Origin: an uncultured Acidobacteriota bacterium
GTDB lineage: Bacteria > Acidobacteriota > Blastocatellia > Pyrinomonadales > Pyrinomonadaceae
Reading direction: 5' to 3'
Assembly (NCBI GenBank): GCA_937859595.1
Contig: CALMAH010000011.1
Span: forward strand, 1-64,000
Length of the DNA stretch: 64,000 nt
In this document: positions 9,714-18,260 of the stretch, piece by piece
Layout: the number at the start of each line of letters is the position of its first letter
Position numbering within the stretch: the stretch's first letter is position 1
Position numbers and translations under genes: made by a program
Notes under the pieces: generated by a model
Told to the model about the DNA's origin: nothing
The model's input: the letters and a program-made list of their open reading frames with translations, nothing else
Databases searched by the model: none

Positions 9714-10007
9714 CTACCAGGACACCGAACCTTCTTTTGCGGTGTCTATTTGTGCCATATCGCCTCCTTCGTCATAAAAGAAGATCTTCATATTATCGAA
9801 GAGGAATTCGTGTGATTCGGGGTTCGACACGTCGAGGCCAAAATGATTGATAAGCTGCATCTGCTTTTTCTGCCATTCCGCCCAACAATCTTTGCACATC
9901 TCTTCGCCGATCTTTGCCCCTAACTCCGTAGGCACCGGAGCATAACCGATCGGTTCGCCCTTCTGCCCGCAACGGGCACATTTGAATTTTTCACCGAACA
10001 AAGCCAT
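9714..10007 (-). CDS. YggX-like Fe(II)-trafficking/oxidative-damage protein with four-Cys ribbon
   Basis: The middle and end (ELGAKIGEEMCKDCWAEW followed by an LINHFGLDVSNPESHEFL-type stretch) match the YggX family, which protects Fe-S clusters from oxidation and may traffic iron. Unlike ordinary YggX with one conserved Cys near the N-terminus, this 97-residue protein has two CxxC pairs (C10/C13 and C38/C41) that could bind zinc or iron as a ribbon. ATG 10007 has AAGGATG upstream. It stands alone between the ATE-like gene and the large regulator. Confidence 0.7.
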   Translation of the reverse strand: MALFGEKFKCARCGQKGEPIGYAPVPTELGAKIGEEMCKDCWAEWQKKQMQLINHFGLDVSNPESHEFLFDNMKIFFYDEGGDMAQIDTAKEGSVSW

Positions 10008-10091
10008 AAGAACATCCTTTTTTTTCTTTACTATAACAATTCGAGGATGAGAATGCAGTCGCTAAGATTTTTGCCGAATCGAATGCCAGGA

Positions 10092-12608
10092 TCATTCCTC
10101 GACCAATATTTGCGTAACCGAGGTCTCTTCTATGATGATCTCTTCATAGATCTCAAGCATTTCGAGCTGTTTGCCTTTCTTTTGCGACATTAGTTCGCCC
10201 GGTCTGCCCTTGACCATAGTCGCGGCTCCATTAGCAAATTCCAGTTCAAATACGCCATCCCCGACCATTTTTCTGATCTCTGCTATATAACCATCGCGAA
10301 AATCTCTTTCGGTCATTTCAAGCACATAGCCGATATTTTCACGTATCCTATCAGCCGCACCGGCAAGCCGTGCCCCGATTTTGTGGTCGCCATTTGCCGA
10401 TGAAACGGCCGCAATGCCGTCTATCGAGCAGGCGATCAGCGCACTGTTGTCATATCCGTGTGCGATACTCAGGCTGTTTCTAAAATGGCCCAGGGCTTCA
10501 TCGTTCCTGCCAAGCTGGAATGCAGTAATACCAAGATTTACCAGATTAGTACATTCAAGTAAGTAGTCACCGCTTTTGCGGGAAAACCCCAGAGCTTCTT
10601 CGGCCAATTCGTACCCAGTCCTCATTTGGCCTTTTGCTATCTCGAGATCGCTGTACGCAACAAACGCGATAGCAATGGAAAAATCGTCGCCTAGTTCTCT
10701 TGCTACTCGCAGTTCATCTTGCTGGAACGGCTCTGCCTTTTCGAGATCGCCTCTGCGTTTGGCCACCGCCGCCAGCCCGTGAAGTGCGACAAATTCATTT
10801 CTTTTGTTATTTGCTGCCCGAGCACTATCAAGTCCATCGATATAGATATCCTCTGCCATGTCAAGGTCACCCAGAATGAGAGCATTTCGGGCAAGCCCAT
10901 ATGCCACTCTTGCACGCAGCTCTGAGGACAACGAATCGCCTCGTGCAAGCACTTCTTCAAAAAGCTTCTTTGCTTCACCGGGCAGATTTTTTATCGAATA
11001 AACATCTCTGATGTGGGAGACTATTTGGGCGGCAGTTTCGATGTCGTTTTCGAGCGACCATCTGAGAGCTGCACGAAAATTGTCTATTTCAGCATATAGT
11101 CGATCGTACCAGGAGGCAGACTCGGGGCCGCGCAGATGCGGTTCATTGACTTGTGCAAGTGCAAGAAAATGAACTGCATGCGATCGGCGAAATTCATCTA
11201 AAACCTCTATTCGTTTCAGTTCCGCAATGCAGAACTCACGAACGACCTCAAGATATTTTATGCGAGCATTTCCATCTTTTTGTTCGACATGAACCAGCAG
11301 ATTCTTATCAAGAAGAGATTGGATCACATCGAGAACGCTGGAGTTATATTTGGATTCGCGTTCTTCACCGATCACGGCCTCGGCGTCCTCAATGGTAAAA
11401 CCACCTGCAAAGACCGAAAGACACCTGAAGACCTCCTGTTCGGTCTCATCAAGTAATTCGTATCCCCACTCGATCGCAGCCCGCATAGTCTGATGTCGAT
11501 CAGGCCTTTCACCCGAGCCGCCCGTTAGGAGTTTCAGCTTAATCGCGAGACGGTCGTTTATCGCTTGTGGCGAAAGCAGCCTGATGCGTGCGGCGGCAAG
11601 CTCGATAGCCAGCGGTATGCCGTCAAGTTTTCTGCATATTTCGGCTATCGCACAAGCATTCTCTTCTGTTACGGCAAAACCAGGATTAGCCGATCTGGCT
11701 CGCTGGTTAAAGAGCACGGCAGCGGGGAAATGTTCAAGGTTCTCAAGAGTCGGTGTCAGGCCAGCCGAGGGAACTGCCAAAGGTGAAACCCGAAATTCTA
11801 TTTCGCCCGGTAACCCAAGCCTTACTCGACTTGTTACCAATATCATGAGAGATGACGAACTTTCCCCCAATTTGCGCACCAGCTCTTTGGCGGGAAGCAA
11901 CTGTTCGAAATTGTCCAGTACCAGAAGAAACTGCCTGTCGGTAAAATATGTCGCTAATTTCTCGGTCCTTTCCTTATCTTTTGCCGCAGTTATGCCGATC
12001 TTGGCAGCTATCGCCGAAGGAACATGATCCGGTTCGGCAAGCGAACTCAAGTCAACAAAACTCCAGCCGTCCTTGAAATTTTTGCCGATAGCCTCGGCGG
12101 TGGCAGTGGCAAGTCGAGTCTTGCCACTGCCCCCGGCCCCCGTAAGAGTAACTAACTTATGCCCGCCGGATAGAAGCAGAGCCGCAAGGCGTTCGATCTC
12201 TGATCTTCTTCCGATGATCGTGTCTTCAATGCTTAATTTATCGAGCCCAAAGCTTGTCCTGAGATCAGTCAGTTCAACGTGTTCGGCCAGTATGTCGGCA
12301 ACAAACTTGTAGCCACGGCCTGGGACCGTTGCAATATATCGGTTTTCGGAACGGGTCTCACCAAAGACCTTTCGGAGAGCCGATATCTGGACAGTAAGGT
12401 TGTTTTCCTCTACGAATTGTCCCTCCCAAACCAACTCTAACAATTCGTCTTTTGTCATTGTCCGGCCGGCATTTGTGACTAATGCAAGAAGGAGATCAAA
12501 GGCTCGTGGACTCAGATCGACTGGCTCCTTGAATCGATACAACACACGGCGGACAGGGTCAAGCGAGAAATCGCCGAAGGCAACGGGATGTTCCAAAAGG
12601 TCCGTCAT
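10092..12608 (-). CDS. wHTH regulator with NB-ARC-like ATPase and TPR domains
   Basis: Large one-component regulator (838 aa). Residues 10-105 form an OmpR/CadC-type winged helix (SPRAFDLLLALV, VPGRGYKFVADI). A STAND/NB-ARC-like ATPase follows, with Walker A GAGGSGKT (about 157-164) and Walker B FLLVLDNFEQ (about 226). The C-terminal half is helical TPR-like repeats (for example GLARNALILGDLDMAEDIY). Such proteins switch between ATP- and ADP-bound forms to turn on target genes; the trigger and targets cannot be read here. No sensor kinase is nearby. The end is acidic. Confidence 0.85.
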   Translation of the reverse strand: MTDLLEHPVAFGDFSLDPVRRVLYRFKEPVDLSPRAFDLLLALVTNAGRTMTKDELLELVWEGQFVEENNLTVQISALRKVFGETRSENRYIATVPGRGYKFVADILAEHVELTDLRTSFGLDKLSIEDTIIGRRSEIERLAALLLSGGHKLVTLTGAGGSGKTRLATATAEAIGKNFKDGWSFVDLSSLAEPDHVPSAIAAKIGITAAKDKERTEKLATYFTDRQFLLVLDNFEQLLPAKELVRKLGESSSSLMILVTSRVRLGLPGEIEFRVSPLAVPSAGLTPTLENLEHFPAAVLFNQRARSANPGFAVTEENACAIAEICRKLDGIPLAIELAAARIRLLSPQAINDRLAIKLKLLTGGSGERPDRHQTMRAAIEWGYELLDETEQEVFRCLSVFAGGFTIEDAEAVIGEERESKYNSSVLDVIQSLLDKNLLVHVEQKDGNARIKYLEVVREFCIAELKRIEVLDEFRRSHAVHFLALAQVNEPHLRGPESASWYDRLYAEIDNFRAALRWSLENDIETAAQIVSHIRDVYSIKNLPGEAKKLFEEVLARGDSLSSELRARVAYGLARNALILGDLDMAEDIYIDGLDSARAANNKRNEFVALHGLAAVAKRRGDLEKAEPFQQDELRVARELGDDFSIAIAFVAYSDLEIAKGQMRTGYELAEEALGFSRKSGDYLLECTNLVNLGITAFQLGRNDEALGHFRNSLSIAHGYDNSALIACSIDGIAAVSSANGDHKIGARLAGAADRIRENIGYVLEMTERDFRDGYIAEIRKMVGDGVFELEFANGAATMVKGRPGELMSQKKGKQLEMLEIYEEIIIEETSVTQILVEE

Positions 12609-12783
12609 TGAGATGCAGACTGTGAGGAAAGTGGTAGATTTCCGTCAAAAAAGTATTTTCACAGACATCGGCATGATATTAGGCATGATCTGTGATCGAT
12701 TGGAGTCTAGCATAGAAAAATCTCTTGACCCAAAAAGCTATAAGAAGCCAGGAGGAGTTAATGTTGTATAAACAGCGAAACCT

Positions 12784-13233
12784 CTAACCAGCCATTCTTA
12801 TAGCTTCCAGGACGTCCTCATCGGCAGGACGAAAGAGGCTTAGGGCCTGCACTTTGCGATATGCGATCTTGCCGTCTTTGTCGATCACGACAACGCCGCG
12901 TGCCGATCGGCCCGGCAGCCAGCTTTTCATTCCATACATTTCCGAGACCTTACGGTCGGGATCAGAAAGAAGCCGCAGCGGAAGTTCACTTTTCTCCGCA
13001 AACCCCTTGTGCGATTCCACCGAATCGGTCGAGATACCCACCACATCGGCCCCCGTCGCCTGATACTCCGACCAATGATCCCGAACCGAACAAAGCTGCG
13101 CCGTACACACCGGCGTGTTATCACCCGGATAAAAAAGTAACACGACCGTCCTACCGCGATGCTCGCTCAATGACCAATCATTGCCGTCGCCGTCCAAAAG
13201 CGTAAATTCAGGTGCCTCTTGCCCGATTTCCAT
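12784..13233 (-). CDS. bcp: Peroxiredoxin, Bcp/AhpC-TSA family
   Basis: Thiol peroxidase reducing hydrogen and alkyl peroxides. The active-site stretch FYPGDNTPVCTAQLCSVRD holds the peroxidatic Cys (C43) and a second Cys five residues on (C48), the arrangement of atypical 2-Cys Bcp proteins. Thioredoxin fold, 149 aa, full length. It is divergent from the membrane-protein gene at 13254, with only 20 bp between the two starts, so the two share a very short control region. Confidence 0.9.
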   Translation of the reverse strand: MEIGQEAPEFTLLDGDGNDWSLSEHRGRTVVLLFYPGDNTPVCTAQLCSVRDHWSEYQATGADVVGISTDSVESHKGFAEKSELPLRLLSDPDRKVSEMYGMKSWLPGRSARGVVVIDKDGKIAYRKVQALSLFRPADEDVLEAIRMAG

Positions 13234-13246
13234 ATGCCACTATAAT
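13219..13246 (+). promoter_or_regulatory. Promoter for a likely leaderless transcript (TTGCCC-16-TATAAT)
   Basis: TATAAT at 13241-13246 is a perfect -10 box, with TTGCCC 16 bp upstream. Transcription would begin at about 13253-13254, on the A of the ATG of the downstream membrane-protein gene, leaving no 5' leader. The -35 box lies inside the start of the divergent bcp gene. Confidence 0.5.
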
Positions 13247-13253
13247 AGCCGAG

Positions 13254-13667
13254 ATGATGTTGAAGGTAATTGGCGGTTTCTTATTCCTGTTGCATTTATT
13301 TCTTTTGGGGTGGTCTGTCGGCGGGATGACCGAGTGGCTGCTGCCATCGGTGCCGTGGCCCTCGTACAGTAATCCACTCTTTCCTCGGTGGCTGTTGTTT
13401 TTTCATTGGATGTCGGTGATCACCGCATCTTCCATCATTCTTCTCGGATATTTGCGACAATGGAATGGCACACCGCGTGCGATGGTATTTGGCTATGCCG
13501 CGATGGCCATGGTTTGTTTTGTCGAGACCGTATGGTTTTTGGCCGGCGAATTCAAATATCTTGCAATGATCTTAGAGAATGCCGCTTACATCGCGATCCT
13601 CTTGGTTCTGCACAACCCGACGTTCAGATCGGCCCATTTCTCGAAGACGCCAGCTAGAGATCACTGA
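13254..13667 (+). CDS. Small integral membrane protein (four segments)
   Basis: A 137-residue protein starting MMLKVIGGFLFLLHLF, with four hydrophobic segments and a short polar tail. The open frame extends 14 codons upstream, but that part overlaps the bcp start, has no Shine-Dalgarno and lies upstream of the TATAAT box, so ATG 13254 is preferred. I do not recognise the family. Confidence 0.65.
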   Translation: MMLKVIGGFLFLLHLFLLGWSVGGMTEWLLPSVPWPSYSNPLFPRWLLFFHWMSVITASSIILLGYLRQWNGTPRAMVFGYAAMAMVCFVETVWFLAGEFKYLAMILENAAYIAILLVLHNPTFRSAHFSKTPARDH

Positions 13668-13820
13668 AATTCCCTCATGTCCTAGATGGAGCCTGTCGAT
13701 ATTCGTAGAATCGGTGCCCAAGCATCAGTTCTTTTCACTTTCACACCTTCTACCGAATTTCCCGAATACCTCAAAACTGCCCAACACATCAGTTGAAGGC
13801 AATAGCCTCTTCGTTAGTTT

Positions 13821-14372
13821 TCAAATCGAATGCTTCTCTTTGAACATTTCGAGCAAATCGCTAATCGGCTCTTCGTAGCTATAGAACCGTTCTTCGAGAT
13901 CAATGAAGGCGTCGGCATCGGGAGAAACTGTTTCGAGCATTAGAGTTCGCCGCAAACTTATGTCGATCGGAGGTGAACCATGTGGAAAACGATCGCAGGC
14001 AAGTTGAACGATCTCTGCCGTTTGATGAGCACCTATCTGTTTCAACGCATCGATCGTCTCCTTGGCATAATCACCACTTGAGTTGAAAAAGAACTGGTCG
14101 AAGCCTCCATTGTTGACTTCGCCTTCGAGGCACTCGACAAGCATCACAATGTCAATAGGAGCCATCGCCAGTTCGATTCGCCGTAGTCCTCGTGGGGTTC
14201 CGGATGCCAGTTTCCGACGAATTTCGCCGTAAGAGTCGATCATTCCATGAAGGTTGTCCTTCTCCCCAGGATCTTCTTGCATGTCGATCCAGCGATTGAA
14301 GGCAATCAAAGCGATTGCCACAAGTATTCCAAGAACAACGATGGTCAATAGAATAAGTACTCCTGCACTCAT
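13821..14372 (-). CDS. Membrane-anchored DUF4375 (DMP19-like) protein
   Basis: An N-terminal hydrophobic helix (residues 4-26) anchors a cytoplasmic helical domain. EVNNGGFDQFFFNSSGDYA and the following ALKQIGA...A segment are typical of the DUF4375/DMP19 family. The function of that domain is not established. Length 183 aa. It stands alone, with about 150 bp of featureless AT-rich sequence downstream and about 240 bp upstream (14373-14609) where I see no gene. Confidence 0.7.
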   Translation of the reverse strand: MSAGVLILLTIVVLGILVAIALIAFNRWIDMQEDPGEKDNLHGMIDSYGEIRRKLASGTPRGLRRIELAMAPIDIVMLVECLEGEVNNGGFDQFFFNSSGDYAKETIDALKQIGAHQTAEIVQLACDRFPHGSPPIDISLRRTLMLETVSPDADAFIDLEERFYSYEEPISDLLEMFKEKHSI

Positions 14373-14609
14373 TGTTGAAAATCCCTAATACCTTGAACGG
14401 CTCGGTCTTTGGTGACGGGATGGACTAAGTCAATCGCAGTGTTTGTTCAGTCCAGGCGACATCAATTAGCCGCATCGAGTCAAGATTGAATTGGATCGAG
14501 AAATCCAACAGTCATCCGAACAAAGTCAACCGAAAAAAGGTGTGAAACTCGTTCCAGAAGCTGCCCTCTGAATCCCACCATAAACTAACGCGATCTCGCT
14601 TGGCCGGCA

Positions 14610-14900
14610 TCAATTGAAGATCTCATCCAAATCCCTAGCGGAGTGAAGAACACGGGTGATCGCGACCTTACCGGCCCAAAGCTGATAAAAGATAAGATAG
14701 TTTCCGTGGGGAAAACACCGCAATCCCTCCCGCAGATCGTTTCGCTCGCGACCGGCCATTGGGTTCTGTCCCAACAGGTTCAAGGTCTTTTCAAGGCGGT
14801 CATTGAAGAGTACCGCTGCGTCGATATTGTCCTCCGCTATGAAGATCAGTATCTCGTTGATGTCATTCTTAGCTTCTCTTGAGAGTGAATAATTAGCCAT
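14610..14900 (-). CDS. parE: ParE/RelE-superfamily toxin
   Basis: Toxin of a type II toxin-antitoxin pair; ParE toxins poison DNA gyrase. The 96-residue protein has the fold-typical pattern LSREAKNDINEILIFIAEDN ... GLRCFPHGNYLIFYQL ... ITRVLHSARDLDEIF. It overlaps the antitoxin gene by 8 bp, the usual arrangement of translational coupling. The gyrase target is family knowledge; a RelE-type ribonuclease role is less likely. Confidence 0.88.
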   Translation of the reverse strand: MANYSLSREAKNDINEILIFIAEDNIDAAVLFNDRLEKTLNLLGQNPMAGRERNDLREGLRCFPHGNYLIFYQLWAGKVAITRVLHSARDLDEIFN

Positions 14901-15159
14901 TCTCTCGTTTCATCGCCAGAAGCTTTTCTCGAAACTCGGCCATAACAGTCGGGCCATCATACACGCGCCCCGCCTCTAGGTCGTCAATGCCTTTCTGTAT
15001 CTCGGCGCGGAGGGCACTCAACTTTGCCTCGCGCATTTCATCGCGCTGTTGCAGGAGCCGCAAGCCTTCCCGCACGACCTCGCTCGCTGAGTTATAAAGG
15101 CCGCTTTTCACTCTCTGAGCAACAATTTGTTCGAGTTCTGGAGTTAGCGATACGTTCAT
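14893..15159 (-). CDS. parD: ParD-family antitoxin
   Basis: An 88-residue antitoxin with an N-terminal ribbon-helix-helix DNA-binding domain (MNVSLTPELEQIVAQRVKSG, then SASEVVREGLRLL) and a charged C-terminal helix that wraps the toxin. First gene of the pair, so it is made in excess. A palindromic site 20 bp upstream (15179-15203) is the likely autoregulatory operator. Confidence 0.9.
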   Translation of the reverse strand: MNVSLTPELEQIVAQRVKSGLYNSASEVVREGLRLLQQRDEMREAKLSALRAEIQKGIDDLEAGRVYDGPTVMAEFREKLLAMKRENG

Positions 15160-15178
15160 ATAACGAAGATAGCAATAT

Positions 15179-15203
15179 TTGTTAATAATAACAATCTTTG
15201 TTA
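15179..15203. promoter_or_regulatory. ParD operator: three TTGTTA half-sites
   Basis: TTGTTA-ATAA-TAACAA (15179-15194) is a perfect palindrome, and a third half-site TTGTTA lies at 15198-15203, making a second inverted pair AACAA-TCT-TTGTT. Half-site spacing near 10-13 bp suits side-by-side ribbon-helix-helix dimers. The site overlaps the stop of the upstream radical SAM gene, so toxin-antitoxin control begins within that gene's end. Confidence 0.65.
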
Positions 15204-16271
15204 TTGAAAGTCTCTTACATCCCTAAAAGGCTCATCTTTATCCATGAAATCCGGCCGGTAGTAATATGCAGAAGACCCGAATTCTTGAATAAATCCTTCC
15301 TCGAGGCCCAGTTCTTCTAGCATCGAGAGAGCCTCATACCATTCGCCTTCTGAGATGCCGCGAGAGAGAAGGATGTAACGCTGTTCAGTCGCGGCCTTGT
15401 TGGTTGCGTAGTATTGGGCCATTAGCGAGATGGCCGTTTGTGAGCCGAGTTCGTCGCGGATCCAACGGAGGTTTTCTTTGAGCCCTGCGATATCGTTCGG
15501 CAGCACGAGAAGGCGGATGAGCAGGCCGCGTTTCAGCAACCCGTTTTGGTCAAAGACCAGCTCGCTGTCCATCTGCCGGTGCATTTCTTTTATCGCCGCC
15601 CGAGCGTGTGTCGGGTAATCTCGGATCTTTGAGTACTGAAACCCGGCTGCTGCATCCGAGTATTTCAGGTCTGGCAAATAAACGTCCACGATGCCCTCGA
15701 GCAAGCGAAGCACCTCAACCGAATCATACGCATTTGTGTTGTAAACGATCGGTAGCTTAAGCCCGCGTTCGGCGGCGATCATTATCGCTCTCGCCATCTG
15801 GGGTGAGAAATGCGTCGGTGAGACAAAACCGATATTGTGGCAGCCGCGATCCTGCAGTTCGAGCATCATCTCGGCGAGGCGTTCATGCGTGACCTCGTTG
15901 TCATAAATGCCTTTTGCGGACGAGGGCGTCCGCGTTCCCCAGGTTTGCGAGATCTGATAGTTTTGGCAATAAACGCAGCGCAGATTGCAGTTACCGAAAA
16001 AGATATTCCCGGCACCGCGCGTTCCGGTAAGACAGGGTTCCTCTCCAAAATGTGCTGTATAACTCGAGACGATCGGAAGTCGGCCCGAATAGCACGCGGC
16101 GATCTCGTCCTCCAGCCGGTTATTGCCGCAGAGCTTTGGGCAAACGCTGCACGAACGCAAAAGCTCTTCCAGGGCCTCAACCCTTTCCGTCAGCTTCTTC
16201 TCCCGCAGGAGCACCTGATGCCCGGGAACGAAACCGCCGTCTGCCATGAACATTGTAGGTATATTTTCCAA
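15201..16271 (-). CDS. Radical SAM protein, pyruvate-formate-lyase-activase-like (COG1313 type)
   Basis: S-adenosylmethionine radical enzyme. CNLRCVYC (C95, C99, C102) is the [4Fe-4S] CxxxCxxC motif. A separate Cys cluster upstream (C41, C44, C48, with C60 and C80) is typical of this PflA-like group and may bind a second metal. The substrate is unknown; no glycyl-radical enzyme is nearby. The chosen ATG overlaps the DUF2721 gene by 95 bp. ATG 16253 or 16247 would shorten the overlap and keep every motif. Confidence 0.8.
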   Translation of the reverse strand: MENIPTMFMADGGFVPGHQVLLREKKLTERVEALEELLRSCSVCPKLCGNNRLEDEIAACYSGRLPIVSSYTAHFGEEPCLTGTRGAGNIFFGNCNLRCVYCQNYQISQTWGTRTPSSAKGIYDNEVTHERLAEMMLELQDRGCHNIGFVSPTHFSPQMARAIMIAAERGLKLPIVYNTNAYDSVEVLRLLEGIVDVYLPDLKYSDAAAGFQYSKIRDYPTHARAAIKEMHRQMDSELVFDQNGLLKRGLLIRLLVLPNDIAGLKENLRWIRDELGSQTAISLMAQYYATNKAATEQRYILLSRGISEGEWYEALSMLEELGLEEGFIQEFGSSAYYYRPDFMDKDEPFRDVRDFQ

Positions 16272-16809
16272 TTACTTCCTTCGGTGCGACTTCCTGCGCG
16301 AGCGCCCAGGTAAAATCCATTTCTGCGTTCACCGTCGCCGTCGCCATCCGCGTTTCTCGCAGCATTAAAATGCTGCCCCATGCCAGATAGAATATGCCGA
16401 CTATTCCGATCGGTATCGGCAGCCATCTGTAAACGGCCGGAAAGATACCGACCATTGCGATCGAGATACTCGTCAGGATAAAGAAACCAAGGCCGAAATA
16501 AAGCGTGCCCATAGCGCGCTGTAAGATCCTTGCCCGGCTGGTCACCTTATCTAACAAGGCCACGACCGTATCCACTCGCTTTTCATAAAGCGGTATGGCC
16601 GATTTATCCTCGGTTGTTATCAGCTCGCTCAGCCTTTGCTCAAGGTCGCGGACACGATCAACGACTCGTCCGAGTCGTGTAGAGGTCGAGAGGACGAGTG
16701 AACCGGTTGCGGAGATGAGCAGCGCCGGTGTGATCATCGCCGTCAAGAACTCGATCGTCGAGCTCAACGCACGTGGATCCACATCTACTAGGTCGCCTGA
16801 TGCAAACAT
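16177..16809 (-). CDS. DUF2721 membrane protein
   Basis: 210 aa with an N-terminal helix pair near 21-42 (FLTAMITPALLISATGSLVL), a charged coiled segment (DRVRDLEQRLSEL) and two further hydrophobic helices (about 105-150). This matches DUF2721, whose function is unknown. It overlaps the radical SAM gene start and is divergent from the esterase gene. The C-terminal 20 residues are Arg/Gly-rich. Confidence 0.75.
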   Translation of the reverse strand: MFASGDLVDVDPRALSSTIEFLTAMITPALLISATGSLVLSTSTRLGRVVDRVRDLEQRLSELITTEDKSAIPLYEKRVDTVVALLDKVTSRARILQRAMGTLYFGLGFFILTSISIAMVGIFPAVYRWLPIPIGIVGIFYLAWGSILMLRETRMATATVNAEMDFTWALAQEVAPKEVIGKYTYNVHGRRRFRSRASGAPAGEEADGKG

Positions 16810-16871
16810 TTCGTCTATCCTATTTTGAAGAGATCTACCTTCCCGATCGGTTGATCAACAAAGTGAATAGT

Positions 16872-17873
16872 ATGTCCCGAACAAGCCAAAAGCAAGGAAA
16901 TGTCGTGCATCTAAGAATAGAAAGCGAAGTGTTGAGGGAAAATCCTTTGGATGACCCGCACGAGCGAGATCTGTATGTCTATCTTCCTCCCGGATATGAC
17001 GAAGATGAGGCCCACTATCCCTCCGTTTACTGCTTGACGGGTTTTACCGGCCGCGGCAAGATGCTGCTCAATGACAATGCGTTCTCACCTAACCTTGCCG
17101 AGCGAATGGACAGCCTCATCGGAGCAGGCACAATAAGGCCGATGATAGTTGTAATGCCTGATTGTTTTACCCGCTACGGCGGCTCGCAATACATCAATTC
17201 AACAGCAACGGGCCGTTATGAGGATCATCTTATAGAGGAGATCGTTCCCTACGTCGATAACAGCTTTCGGACGCTTGCGTCGAGCGGTTCGCGTGCCGTG
17301 ATGGGGAAATCTTCGGGTGGATACGGCGCTTTGATCATGGGAATGCGCCATGCGGATGTCTTTGGTTTGGTCTGTTCGACTAGCGGAGACGCCTACTTTG
17401 AATACTGCTACCCGAATGACTTTCCCGCCGCTTTTCGCGAGATCAACGGTGACCCGCTCGGCTACATTGACCGGCTCTGGTCGAACGAAAAGAAACCGAA
17501 AGGTTTCCACTCTGCCCTGAACGTCATCGGTATGTCGGCGTGTTATTCACCGATCGGGACGAATTTTGACCTGCCCTTTGATCTTATCAGCGGGGAACTT
17601 CGGCAAGATGTCTGGCGGAGATGGCTGGAACATGACCCGGTTCGGCTTGTGGAAAAATATGTGGAAAATCTGCAAGGGCTTGATCTTCTATATATTGACG
17701 CAGGCAAACGCGACGAATTTTACCTAGATATTGGTGCACGCATTCTCTCGAAAAAGCTAGATGAACATGCAGTAGAGCATATGCGCGAAGAATTTGACGA
17801 CGGGCATTTCAATATCTCGTATCGATACGACCGTGCTCTTGAACTGATATCTGCAAAGTTTGTTGGCGTGTAG
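16872..17873 (+). CDS. Putative esterase (esterase D / alpha-beta hydrolase fold)
   Basis: Cytoplasmic serine hydrolase of the esterase family PF00756. The nucleophile motif GKSSG (Ser148 from this start) lies after the MIVVMPDCFTRYGGS strand-loop region, and DDGHFN near the C-terminus supplies the His. No signal peptide is seen. The frame is open from 16773, but its first 33 codons overlap the divergent DUF2721 gene, so ATG 16872 (MSRTSQKQG) is preferred; ATG 16800 is the alternative. The substrate is unknown. Confidence 0.8.
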   Translation: MSRTSQKQGNVVHLRIESEVLRENPLDDPHERDLYVYLPPGYDEDEAHYPSVYCLTGFTGRGKMLLNDNAFSPNLAERMDSLIGAGTIRPMIVVMPDCFTRYGGSQYINSTATGRYEDHLIEEIVPYVDNSFRTLASSGSRAVMGKSSGGYGALIMGMRHADVFGLVCSTSGDAYFEYCYPNDFPAAFREINGDPLGYIDRLWSNEKKPKGFHSALNVIGMSACYSPIGTNFDLPFDLISGELRQDVWRRWLEHDPVRLVEKYVENLQGLDLLYIDAGKRDEFYLDIGARILSKKLDEHAVEHMREEFDDGHFNISYRYDRALELISAKFVGV

Positions 17874-17909
17874 AATGTCTGCTCGCCGTATGCAGGCACA
17901 TTCGCCGGC

Positions 17910-18242
17910 TTACATGCCGCGGATGACCCTATCGACCTCGCGGCCCATTCGTCCGGTAAGCATAAACCAGATCATTCTGAAGTCGCTGATAAATGACCAA
18001 AAAGGGTACTGAAATGTCGCCGGCCTGTTTTTCTCAACGACGAAATGTGCGAACCAGGCGAACGCGTAGCCGACAACAAGAAACAGCGGAAAGAAGTACC
18101 AGCGGCCCGTGGCGACAAACCACACGAGAAGCGCCAGGCCGAGCGTCGTGCCGATGAAATGTAGCAGACGCGTAAGCGGCTTGCTGTGTTCCCTCACGTA
18201 AAAGTCCCAAAACTCGCTGTAGTTGTTTATTCGTCCTGACAT
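17910..18242 (-). CDS. Mpo1-like / DUF962 membrane protein
   Basis: 110 aa matching the DUF962/Mpo1-like family: HFIGTTLGLALLVW, GYAFAWFAHFVVEKNRP and TFQYPFWSFISDFRM. The yeast member Mpo1 is a dioxygenase in phytosphingosine alpha-oxidation with conserved histidines; the His residues H27, H66 and nearby acidic residues are retained here. The bacterial role is unknown. Two or three membrane segments. Confidence 0.82.
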   Translation of the reverse strand: MSGRINNYSEFWDFYVREHSKPLTRLLHFIGTTLGLALLVWFVATGRWYFFPLFLVVGYAFAWFAHFVVEKNRPATFQYPFWSFISDFRMIWFMLTGRMGREVDRVIRGM

Positions 18243-18260
18243 CGCTTTACCTCGATCGTT

